From Chloroflexota bacterium (GTDB lineage: Bacteria; Chloroflexota; Anaerolineae; Aggregatilineales; Phototrophicaceae), in the NCBI GenBank assembly GCA_020161935.1, contig JAIUNI010000007.1:62001-126000 (forward strand): a DNA stretch of 64,000 nt, read 5' to 3'. Of the stretch, positions 17,600 to 25,481 are shown piece after piece. How positions within the stretch are numbered: position 1 is the stretch's first letter; every line of letters begins with the position of its first letter. The notes under the pieces are model-generated. The model was not told the origin of the DNA, ran no database searches, and saw nothing but the letters and a program-made list of their open reading frames with translations. A program made the position numbers and the translations under genes.

Positions 17600-18155
17600 G
17601 AGTATTATAAGGGTTGCGAATTTTGCACAATTTGCACATTTTCCCGCTGAAATGTCTGGCGGGTGGCTCCCGTGTAACCGCCGAAGTGACATTTCGTGGC
17701 GGCGGGAGACTCGGCTATAACCGCTGAATTGACAGCATTTCAGCGGAATGCTCCCGTAATGCCACCGCTGACATCGGTTCAGCGGATGTGAGGGAGCGAC
17801 CCGCCGAAAATGCAAAACCTGTTGAACCGCAGAGACGCAGAGAATACAGAGATAATGCAGAGAGATTCATTAAACCGCCAAGTCGCCAAGAACGCCAAGT
17901 GAATGCGGAGATGAATAACAAAACGCAAAGGCGCAAGGGAGCAAAGACGCAAAGGTTTTTAGCACAGAACCTCCAAGAGTCAGAGGGCGCAAAGGTGAAT
18001 ACAGCGTAGCATAGTTTGAAGGGTTTAGGGTGAACATTTGGTCGCTTTTAAGGGGTGAGTTCACCAACCCTTTTGAGGGAAAAAGATTGTTAAATCCGTT
18101 AGTAGATAGTTAGAAAACGGTTTGTGGGGTTTTTGTGGGTGAAAAGTTTACCGAC
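17600..18155 (-). repeat. Composite dispersed repeat, copy B (inverted to A)
   Basis: Read on the minus strand it has the same order as copy A. First comes a segment of over 100 bases nearly identical to 3100-3210, then cgccaag and ctctgcgtctctgcgg words, then the GC-rich TTCAGCGG/GGGAGC part at about 17640-17815. Homology with A also covers the AT-rich edge near 18060-18120. No gene is supported. Together with the tract at 17411-17596 it fills the 840 bp before the P450 gene. Confidence 0.8.
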
Positions 18156-18246
18156 TATTTACCGTTTTTGAGGTGTGAGTGATTGACGGTGAGGGGGTTT
18201 TGGCATACGCTTATTCTATACACGATGTCTATAAATACGAGGTGTA

Positions 18247-19593
18247 GTGGATAAAGTGACCTCCATTCATAAGCTGCCACCGGGTCCTAGAGGGCTGCCC
18301 TTCCTCGGCAATATTCGTGAGTTACAAGGTGACCGGATTAAGTTTTTAACGCGCAACCGAGATGAGTATGGGGATGTGGTGTTCTTCAGACTCGGGCCGC
18401 GCCGGATTTACCAATTGAACAACCCTGAGCATGTGCAGTATGTGCTGGTCAAGCATCCTGAGCAGTTCTACAAGTCACCGGCGCTGAAACGGGCTGCCCA
18501 AGATTCGCTGGGACAAGGGTTACTGACGAGTGACGGCGACCTGCATAAACGGCAGCGGCGGCTGGTTCAACCGGCGTTTCATCACAAGCGGATTGCAGCC
18601 TATGCGGACACGATGGTCGAGTATACGGATGACATGCTGAAGGGGTGGGCAGCAGGCAAGCAAATTGGCATCCTGAACGAGATGATGCACCTGACGATGC
18701 GGATTGTGGGTAAGACACTGTTCGACACGGATGTTTATGACGACGCGGACAGTATCGGCAAGGCGATCAGCGTGGGGATTGAAGCAACTACTGATCGCGT
18801 TTCACGACCGCTGCAAGTGCTGGATAAGCTGCCGACCGCCAAGAACCGCCAGCGCAAACAGGCGCTCAACACGATTGAGCAGACGATTGCGCGGTTCATT
18901 GCCGAACGGCGGGCTTCTGGCGAGGATAAGGGTGATTTACTGTCGATGCTGCTGATGTCGGTAGATGAGCAAGACGGCGGGCAGATGACGAACAAGCAGG
19001 TGCGCGACGAAGCGATCACGCTGTTTGTGGCGGGACATGAGACCACAGCGAATGCGCTGGCGTGGACTTTTTACCTACTGGCGCAGCATCCAGAGATCGA
19101 GCAGCGGTTGGTGGCAGAAATCAATCAGGCGTTGGAGGGGCGACTGCCGACGATGGTGGATTTAGCCCGGATGCCCTACCTCGAAATGGTGATTAAGGAG
19201 TCAATGCGGTTGTATCCACCGGCGTGGATGACTTCCCGCGAGGCGCAAGAGGATATTCAACTCGGCGGGTACACCATCCCCAAAGGCAGTGTGGTGATGA
19301 TGGTGATCTACGTGCTGCACCACGACCCAAAGCTGTGGATTGAACCCGAACGGTTTATGCCAGAGCGATTTTCGCCGGAGAACGAGGCGAACATTCCGAA
19401 GTACGCTTATTTCCCGTTCGGCGGCGGGCCGCGGGTGTGCATCGGCAACCAGTTCGCGATGATGGAAGCACAGTTGGTATTAGCGACGATTTTGCAGCGG
19501 TATCGGGTGGAGTTGGTGGCGGGGCAAGCGGTGAAGATGCAGCCGTTGATTACCTTGCGACCGAAGCCGGATATTCAGATGCGGATCAAATAG
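18247..19593 (+). CDS. Cytochrome P450 monooxygenase
   Basis: 448 aa from a GTG start with GAGGTG upstream. All P450 marks are present: PPGP near the N-terminus (11-14), I-helix AGHETT (262-267), ESMR (Glu318, Arg321), and heme loop FGGGPRVCIG with Cys398. The absence of an N-terminal membrane anchor is usual for soluble bacterial P450s. It resembles the CYP102/CYP110/CYP4-like group of fatty-acid or terpenoid hydroxylases, but the substrate cannot be assigned. No ferredoxin or reductase gene is nearby, so electrons must come from elsewhere. It is a single gene bounded by repeat DNA. Confidence 0.95.
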   Translation: MDKVTSIHKLPPGPRGLPFLGNIRELQGDRIKFLTRNRDEYGDVVFFRLGPRRIYQLNNPEHVQYVLVKHPEQFYKSPALKRAAQDSLGQGLLTSDGDLHKRQRRLVQPAFHHKRIAAYADTMVEYTDDMLKGWAAGKQIGILNEMMHLTMRIVGKTLFDTDVYDDADSIGKAISVGIEATTDRVSRPLQVLDKLPTAKNRQRKQALNTIEQTIARFIAERRASGEDKGDLLSMLLMSVDEQDGGQMTNKQVRDEAITLFVAGHETTANALAWTFYLLAQHPEIEQRLVAEINQALEGRLPTMVDLARMPYLEMVIKESMRLYPPAWMTSREAQEDIQLGGYTIPKGSVVMMVIYVLHHDPKLWIEPERFMPERFSPENEANIPKYAYFPFGGGPRVCIGNQFAMMEAQLVLATILQRYRVELVAGQAVKMQPLITLRPKPDIQMRIK

Positions 19594-19597
19594 AATT

Positions 19598-19675
19598 GAA
19601 CCGCAGCCCCCTGATGAAAAGCCTGAGTTGAACCGCAGCCCTAAAGGAGGCTTCGCACAGACGCAGAGATTTATT
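19598..19675. repeat. Short repeat tract after the P450 gene
   Basis: Two copies of ttgaaccgcagccc about 40 bases apart, then a cgcacagacgcagag word. The remaining sequence up to 19860 contains an inverted pair around ggacag..ctgtcc (19756-19776), a weak stem, and nothing coding. Confidence 0.6.
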
Positions 19676-19860
19676 CTTTCCAAGCATTTTTAGCCAAAAG
19701 GGCGGGACAGGTTCCAAAGTGTATTTAGAAAACGATTGTAGGTAGGGGAAGTAATGGACAGCCTATCTGCTGTCCCTACAGACGTGGTAATGGTTTGTGT
19801 AGTGGAAGTGAGGGCGCAAAGCCTTGCGCCTCTACCAGAACATGTGGGTAATTTGGGAGA

Positions 19861-20841
19861 TTAATATTCACCGAGTTTGTGATGGACGATGACGGCATCG
19901 GGGTGAAGGCGGACGAGCCAATCGCCCATGAAGGCCACGGCTTTTTGGAGGCCGGGGGTGTGGCGCGGGTAGCCGAGCGTGCCGACCTTGAGCGTGTATT
20001 CGTTGTCGTTTTCACGCGGGGAGACGACGAGCGCATAGTGCTGGTCGATGGTGGGTTCGTGGGTGAACATTTCGAACATGACCACATTATCACCCCGGTA
20101 ACTGTGCAGTGATTTGATGATGGTATCGGCATCAGGGCGGTTTTCGACCCCTTCGAAACGGGCAAGTATATCGTCTAGCGACAGCGGTGTTTTAAAGACA
20201 ACGTGGGTCATTTCACCCTCCACAATTACAGGGACTTCGGGCGCGGGCTGCGCGTTCCGGCGATAAGCAAAATAATAACAGGCGCGACCTTCACGCTGGG
20301 CGCGACCTTCATACTTGGTGACGACACGCCCCACCATCGCGTTCGCCCACGGGGTTGGCAGCACGTTATCCAAGCCGGGGGTTGAGGCGAGCAGCTCGGC
20401 GCTCATCTCGGCATATTCGATAATGTCGGTGGCTAAGTACAGAGCAGCTTCGGGCTGAAGACGGCTGACGATGACATCCAGCGTATCGCGCTGCATGAGG
20501 CGGCGGTGGCTGTGACGCGATTTGAACCACGGGTCGGGAAAGTTAATATGCACCTGACTGAGGGTGGCCGGTGTGAACAGGTGATGGAGAGCCGTTTCCG
20601 CCATCGACTGAATGATGCGGACGTTGGTGAGCTTCTCGCGCTCGACAGCACGTTCGACCGATGCGAGGCATTGGTTGGCGATTTCGATGCCGACAATGTT
20701 CGCGTCGGGGTTCGTGCGGGCAAGGTGCTTGAGGAACGCGCCATAGCCGAAGCCGATTTCGAGGATCAGCGGACGTTCCGCACCAAACAGCGCCGCCCAA
20801 TCGGTCGGCCACGGCAGGCGTATACTACTGAGTTTTTGCAT
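19861..20841 (-). CDS. trmB: tRNA (guanine-N7-)-methyltransferase with C-terminal extension
   Basis: 326 aa. The SAM-binding motif ILEIGFGYGAFLKHLA (about 25-40) and the TrmB signature INFPDPWFKSRH (about 113-124) identify the enzyme that makes m7G46 in tRNA variable loops. The core ends near residue 220. The rest (about 100 residues) is an extra domain, longer than the usual 200-240 aa, and includes a YTLKVGTLGYPRHTPG segment. Its ATG lies 26 bp after tRNA-Ser on the same strand. Confidence 0.92.
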   Translation of the reverse strand: MQKLSSIRLPWPTDWAALFGAERPLILEIGFGYGAFLKHLARTNPDANIVGIEIANQCLASVERAVEREKLTNVRIIQSMAETALHHLFTPATLSQVHINFPDPWFKSRHSHRRLMQRDTLDVIVSRLQPEAALYLATDIIEYAEMSAELLASTPGLDNVLPTPWANAMVGRVVTKYEGRAQREGRACYYFAYRRNAQPAPEVPVIVEGEMTHVVFKTPLSLDDILARFEGVENRPDADTIIKSLHSYRGDNVVMFEMFTHEPTIDQHYALVVSPRENDNEYTLKVGTLGYPRHTPGLQKAVAFMGDWLVRLHPDAVIVHHKLGEY

Positions 20842-20867
20842 GGTGGATTACTTGTTGAAGAAAAAAG

Positions 20868-20952
20868 CGGAGGAGGTGGGATTTGAACCCACGAAGGTGT
20901 TACCCTTACCCGCGTTCCAGGCGAGCGCCTTAGGCCACTAGGCTACCCCTCC
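20868..20952 (-). tRNA. tRNA-Ser (anticodon GGA)
   Basis: 85-nt tRNA on the minus strand with a long variable arm, as expected for serine. The anticodon loop is CTGGAAC on a CTCGC/GCGGG-type stem, the T-loop is TTCAAAT, and the acceptor GGAGGGG pairs with CTCCTCC including one G-U. The discriminator is G. CCA is not encoded, and a T-run follows directly. Confidence 0.93.
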
Positions 20953-20989
20953 TTAATTTCAATAGGGATTATAACAGCACACGAATCGT

Positions 20990-21844
20990 TTATCCAGATA
21001 GTTTTCGCAGCATTTTCGGGCCAGATGTGGTGGCCGACGGCGGACGCGAGAGCTTATCGAGAAAGGTGGTGACCTGCCACGCGAACACATCCGGCGCTTC
21101 GAGCTGGGGCATGTGACCGCAGTCGGCAATTTCGGTGATGGTCGCGCCGGGGATGCTGGCTTTAATGGCATCACGATCACCGGGGGCGGTAAAGCTATCT
21201 TCGACACCCCACAAGACCAATGTGGGTACACGCGGCGTTTGCTCGGCGGGAACACCGCTGCCGACGAGCATCTTAATCAACTGGCTGAAAGCGGGCGCGG
21301 ACGCTTTTGACTGCGCGTAAAATTCCTCGGTCAAGATGGGTTTAATATGGATGAGGCGGTTAAGCGCATCGGGACTTGTCCCCATTTTGCCAAACTGTGA
21401 AAACACCAATTTGTTGATGAAGGGAATACGTTCAACCCACTTGAAGAACGGCGGCAAATCAGGCACGCCACCTCCGTTGATGAGGATTACGGCGGGAACG
21501 TACTTGGGGTTGGCAGCCGCGAACAACCGCGCCAAGAGCGCGCCGAAGGCGTTGCCGACCGGCACGACCTGTTCCCGTTCATGCACATCGATAAATGACT
21601 TGAGCCAATGAAGCAGTACATCAGTGCGGGCAACGGGCAGCACTTCACTCGTGCTGAAACCCGGGAGATCAGGCGCGAGAACGTGGAACGTTTCGCCGAG
21701 GATGGGGAGCGCGGCTTCCCAATGCAGCTTGGCATCACCCATGCCGCCGTGGATGAGGAGCAGCGTGCGGGGATTGCCCTCTCCCGCTTCCCAATAATGG
21801 ACTTTCAGACCATCTACGTAGACTTCGCGTTCGTGTACGCTCAT
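20990..21844 (-). CDS. Alpha/beta hydrolase-fold protein lacking the nucleophile Ser
   Basis: 284 aa, the normal length. The oxyanion region LLIHGGMGD (about 29-37), the late acid in LWGVEDSF (Asp216) and the His in DCGHMPQLE (His244) are present. The nucleophile elbow reads VGNAFGA, with Ala99 (codon GCC) where GxSxG requires Ser. Classical esterase chemistry is therefore unlikely unless the sequence is wrong. It may bind a ligand or a partner. It is the last gene of an operon after the amidase and glutaredoxin-like genes, overlapping the latter by 4 bp. Confidence 0.85.
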   Translation of the reverse strand: MSVHEREVYVDGLKVHYWEAGEGNPRTLLLIHGGMGDAKLHWEAALPILGETFHVLAPDLPGFSTSEVLPVARTDVLLHWLKSFIDVHEREQVVPVGNAFGALLARLFAAANPKYVPAVILINGGGVPDLPPFFKWVERIPFINKLVFSQFGKMGTSPDALNRLIHIKPILTEEFYAQSKASAPAFSQLIKMLVGSGVPAEQTPRVPTLVLWGVEDSFTAPGDRDAIKASIPGATITEIADCGHMPQLEAPDVFAWQVTTFLDKLSRPPSATTSGPKMLRKLSG

Positions 21845-22191
21845 CCTTCAATCCGATCTGCATTATTTAGGAATCCATTTTGAACGAGCCAATCTTTCAA
21901 TTGGTCGGCACTGGCTTCGGTAATCATCGCGCCACGATTGATGCCGCGCGGACTCGCGCCCGTTGGCAGCGGTGCAGGTTCGATATACGGGAGTAGAGTA
22001 TCATCAGTGGCGGCGACCAACGTGGGGACAGAAAGAAAGCCTGTCCATGTTAAGACACGCTGCCGCGCGTCCATGTCCTTATCAATAAAGATTTCCTCGT
22101 AGCTGATACCATAATCGTCCAGAACACGTTTTGCAACGGTGATAAACGGGCAACCCGTTGTCCGAGAATACATCACCAAATGTTTCGTCAT
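21841..22191 (-). CDS. Glutaredoxin-like protein, monothiol CPFI
   Basis: 116 aa with a thioredoxin fold. The active motif TTGCPFI has Cys14 followed by Ile17 instead of the second Cys, so it is monothiol. The cis-Pro loop is FLSVPTLV (Pro56). The C-terminus is longer than in 80-residue glutaredoxins, with an extra segment IEPAPLPTGASPRG. Monothiol glutaredoxins act in glutathionylation or Fe-S transfer; whether this one does is unknown. It starts 5 bp after the amidase gene and overlaps the hydrolase gene by ATGA. Confidence 0.82.
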   Translation of the reverse strand: MTKHLVMYSRTTGCPFITVAKRVLDDYGISYEEIFIDKDMDARQRVLTWTGFLSVPTLVAATDDTLLPYIEPAPLPTGASPRGINRGAMITEASADQLKDWLVQNGFLNNADRIEG

Positions 22192-22196
22192 TGATT

Positions 22197-23285
22197 CTAC
22201 CCTGTGGGTGTCGGTGTAACGTCTAAGGTCGGCAGCGCTTGTGAGTTCGGCTCAAGGAAACAGAGTATGCCATCGGTGATCCCTTTTGCCATCTCGGTTT
22301 GTTTGTCCGTGAGTATATCACGATCAGCCAGCATAAAGCCGAGTTCGAGAATGGCAGCCGGGGTCAGCGGGTGAATTTCGCGGAAGGTGTGATAGTCGGT
22401 CATGTCGATGGTGACACCCTGCCGGCGCGTTAAGGCAGTGGCTTGCCCATAGTAACGGGCGACGCACTCGACAAGGTTATCGTCCTGCCCTAACCCGCTG
22501 CGGGCGGCGGCACGGGCGATGAGATAGCCGGAAACGACCTCGCCAAAGTTCTGGCAGGTGTTGGAGTGAATAGAGACGAGAGCGGCGGCTTGATAGTCCT
22601 CAAGGCGTGAGTCGAACTCGTCGAGCAGATCAACCGAGTAGCCACGGTCACGCAGGTTGCGGACGACCTGCTGGGCGACGGCAAAGTTGATGGACGCTTC
22701 GGTAAGGCCATCGGGACAAACCGCGCCGGGGTCCGGGGGAACCTGCGGCCCACGGTGACCGGACACAATACCGACGCGCCGCAGCCAATTAGGCGTGGGG
22801 ATGATGGTCGGCACGGTGGTGGATGCGCCCGTCGCCTGCGCGATGCTGAGGCTGGATTTGACCTGATCGTTGATAAACTGCGTCGGGGTTGACCATGTGA
22901 AGATGGTCGCCATGAGCGCACCGGCGATCAGGATGACCGTAACGGAACGGAAGATGCCGCCGATGACCCCCACGGTTTGACGACGGCGGCGCGACTGGCG
23001 CTTTTTCACACGCTGCACACGCTGGGCTTCCATCGCGTCATCGTAATCACGGCGCGGGTTGACGACGGTTTGCGCGACAACCGGCGCGGCGGTGGGCCGC
23101 TGTGTGCCGGGAGCAACAGCCGACGGGGCTGCCGGAGGGGGCGGTGGGCGCGTGGCTTCGTGCCTAGCAGCGGCACGCCGCATGATTTCCATAAAGGCTA
23201 CCGACGCGGGAATCTCGCCTTCTTTTTCCGGTTCCGGTGGCGGTTGGGGTGTATTGTCGTCGGTGAAGTGCGGTTCGTCGGGCAT
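22197..23285 (-). CDS. N-acetylmuramoyl-L-alanine amidase-like (Amidase_3), membrane-anchored
   Basis: 362 aa from ATG 23285; an in-frame TTG at 23297 is a weaker start. An acidic/proline-rich cytoplasmic N-terminus of about 100 residues is followed by basic residues and a transmembrane helix at about 103-127, then an outer catalytic domain. Amidase_3 marks are GHRGPQVPPDPGA (first zinc His), a Glu in LTEASINFA, and LVSIHSNTC (second His), with a late Glu in ILELGFM. Such enzymes cut the bond between MurNAc and the stem peptide. It heads the operon with the glutaredoxin-like and pseudo-hydrolase genes. Confidence 0.85.
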   Translation of the reverse strand: MPDEPHFTDDNTPQPPPEPEKEGEIPASVAFMEIMRRAAARHEATRPPPPPAAPSAVAPGTQRPTAAPVVAQTVVNPRRDYDDAMEAQRVQRVKKRQSRRRRQTVGVIGGIFRSVTVILIAGALMATIFTWSTPTQFINDQVKSSLSIAQATGASTTVPTIIPTPNWLRRVGIVSGHRGPQVPPDPGAVCPDGLTEASINFAVAQQVVRNLRDRGYSVDLLDEFDSRLEDYQAAALVSIHSNTCQNFGEVVSGYLIARAAARSGLGQDDNLVECVARYYGQATALTRRQGVTIDMTDYHTFREIHPLTPAAILELGFMLADRDILTDKQTEMAKGITDGILCFLEPNSQALPTLDVTPTPTG

Positions 23286-23349
23286 AAGGAATCTCAAGCT
23301 ATGCAGGCATAATGTTCCGATTATATAGCCAATCGCCCATTACCAACAG

Positions 23350-25251
23350 TTAGGGCTTCAATTGGTACACCTGTGCGCCGTCGCTGTCAAAGACCTGCTC
23401 CAAGTAAGGCGCGTCGCTCACGGACGACTGCATTTGCACCAGTTCAGTAAACGGCTCACGCCAGCGGAACATGGTGGCGATGCTGGTCGGGTCGGTGACC
23501 AACTGCGGCACGATAACGTAGCTGACATTCGCGCTACGGAGCAGTTCCGCGTTGGCGGGGTCAGCGGGGTTTTCCCAGAAGGCGCGGAGATGATCCTGCT
23601 CGGCGAGGCTGGCTTCGTTGCTGCGGAAGAACGGCTGCCAGCGGTAGTAGATGCTGTCACGCTCGGCGATGACCGGAACCCAGTCACTCTCATGCGAGTT
23701 ATCAAAGGCCGCGCCGGGGAAGTTCAGCACGCGGGCATCGGCGGGCGTGTTGGCCTTCAGCCATTCCATCGCACGAACATCGGCAGCGGAGGAGAACGCG
23801 CCGAAGAAGCCAACGCGACCTTTACTCCACCCCAATAACTGCGGGCTGAGGGCAACCACCGCGACGAGAACAACGGCTGCCGCGACCATCACCCCATACG
23901 ATAGGCGGTGGATGTGCTGATTCAAATGGGGTGCGAGGTAGCGTTCCCACAGCCAGAACAAGCCGAGGCCACCCAAGATGGCATAGGGGATAATCGGGCC
24001 GTGCCACGCGATGCTAAAGGGGTAATCGTAGCGCAAGACCGGCTCGATGAGCGAGGGAATGAGAGTTTCGAGGATGCCCAAGCTGGAAAATTCGAGGATG
24101 AAAACGAGCCAGCCAACGGCGAGGATGGCAGCTTGGCTGCGACCACGCAGACCGACGACCGCACCGATTATGACTATGGGAATTACCCATACACCGTGAT
24201 AGAGAATAAGCACCTTCCAGTATTCAGGGTCGCGGCTAAAGGGGGAGGCAATATCGCTGCCGAGCAAGTGGCTGATACTGGCGAGCCACGGCGAGATGGC
24301 GACGACCGCCAGCAGAGGAATACCCACCGCGAGGACGAGCCAACTCCGCAGCGTGGGGCGGGGTTTGCCGAACCACATGGTCACGAGCCACGGCACATAA
24401 CCGAGCATGACGATGATAGTGGTATCGGGGTGCGATAAGACCAACGCGCCGAGCATCAACCCCGCCCCAACAGCATCGGGGATACTGAACTGTCGCTGGA
24501 ACCGCAGTGTCATGATGAGAAATGCTTGGGCGAACACCAAGCCGAGCAGCGTGGTGTAGTGCGAGTCCATAAAGGCGGTGAGCAAGCCGATGCTGAGGAG
24601 CATCACAATCGCCATTATGCGCCCCAAGCGCTTGTCGCGCAGTTCCGACCCCATGTCGTAAGCCAGCCAAATGTTGAGGACTGACAAGACCGCACCGACG
24701 CTGAATTGAACGGTGTGAATGCCCTGCCCTAGCTGCTTGCTGAGATACGCAACCAACAATGAGAAGCCGGGGGAGTAGAGATAGGTAATATCAGGATGCC
24801 ACGGCGCGAGGGTTTGGAAGTTGCCGCCCAGACGCGCCATCAAACTGAGATAGCCAAAACCCTGCGCGTCGGTATCCAATGGAACCGGCAGGAGCAGCAC
24901 CGGAATGACGAAGACGAGGCTGACGATGCCAAAGAAGACCAAGTCCTTTGGCCCCGGCCAACCTTGATCGGCATCCGCGAGGGTTTCGCCACGGGCCTCG
25001 GCACGCTTTTGCCCGTACGACAGGGTGCCGAACAGGAAGATGCTGGTCATGAGGGCAAACAGCAAGTAGTCAATGACGAGGGTGTCCCAACCAAAGAGCA
25101 TCGCCCAAAAGACCGCGCCACCCATCACCACGCCCAACACCAGCGCCGCCATGAGGCCAACACGCGGCTGGCTGGTCGGCCAAGCGGGGGCAAGCATGGC
25201 TCCTGCTCCAAAGACAATCGTCGCAAAGATGAAAATGACGAAAAGCGGCAT
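23350..25251 (-). CDS. Multi-pass membrane protein, GT-C glycosyltransferase-like
   Basis: 633 aa with about 12 hydrophobic helices, then an outer C-terminal domain of about 150 residues. The first large loop carries LDTDAQGFGYLSL, acidic residues where GT-C enzymes (PMT/ArnT type) place their catalytic Asp. The C-terminal part (DVRAMEWLKANTPADARVLN) is typical of uncharacterised bacterial GT-C proteins. These use lipid-linked sugars to glycosylate at the outer face of the membrane. The assignment is by pattern, and the substrate is unknown. AGG lies six bases before the ATG. It is followed by the amidase operon. Confidence 0.65.
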   Translation of the reverse strand: MPLFVIFIFATIVFGAGAMLAPAWPTSQPRVGLMAALVLGVVMGGAVFWAMLFGWDTLVIDYLLFALMTSIFLFGTLSYGQKRAEARGETLADADQGWPGPKDLVFFGIVSLVFVIPVLLLPVPLDTDAQGFGYLSLMARLGGNFQTLAPWHPDITYLYSPGFSLLVAYLSKQLGQGIHTVQFSVGAVLSVLNIWLAYDMGSELRDKRLGRIMAIVMLLSIGLLTAFMDSHYTTLLGLVFAQAFLIMTLRFQRQFSIPDAVGAGLMLGALVLSHPDTTIIVMLGYVPWLVTMWFGKPRPTLRSWLVLAVGIPLLAVVAISPWLASISHLLGSDIASPFSRDPEYWKVLILYHGVWVIPIVIIGAVVGLRGRSQAAILAVGWLVFILEFSSLGILETLIPSLIEPVLRYDYPFSIAWHGPIIPYAILGGLGLFWLWERYLAPHLNQHIHRLSYGVMVAAAVVLVAVVALSPQLLGWSKGRVGFFGAFSSAADVRAMEWLKANTPADARVLNFPGAAFDNSHESDWVPVIAERDSIYYRWQPFFRSNEASLAEQDHLRAFWENPADPANAELLRSANVSYVIVPQLVTDPTSIATMFRWREPFTELVQMQSSVSDAPYLEQVFDSDGAQVYQLKP

Positions 25252-25481
25252 AATGACCTGCTATCATGATAAGGTGAGTGAAAAATCACCATTTTATTTA
25301 GCGACGCTAAGTATAATGGTTTGGCGGAGTATAATCCATACTCCGGCAGCCGTCATCCTAATCCAGCGAACAAAATAGAACCAATTTGTCACGGTATTGT
25401 GCAACCTTTGGGGCAACCGTAACGTACATTCAAATTGTCCGTTACAATAGCTGAACCCATATCACAGTTGAGAATTCGCTT

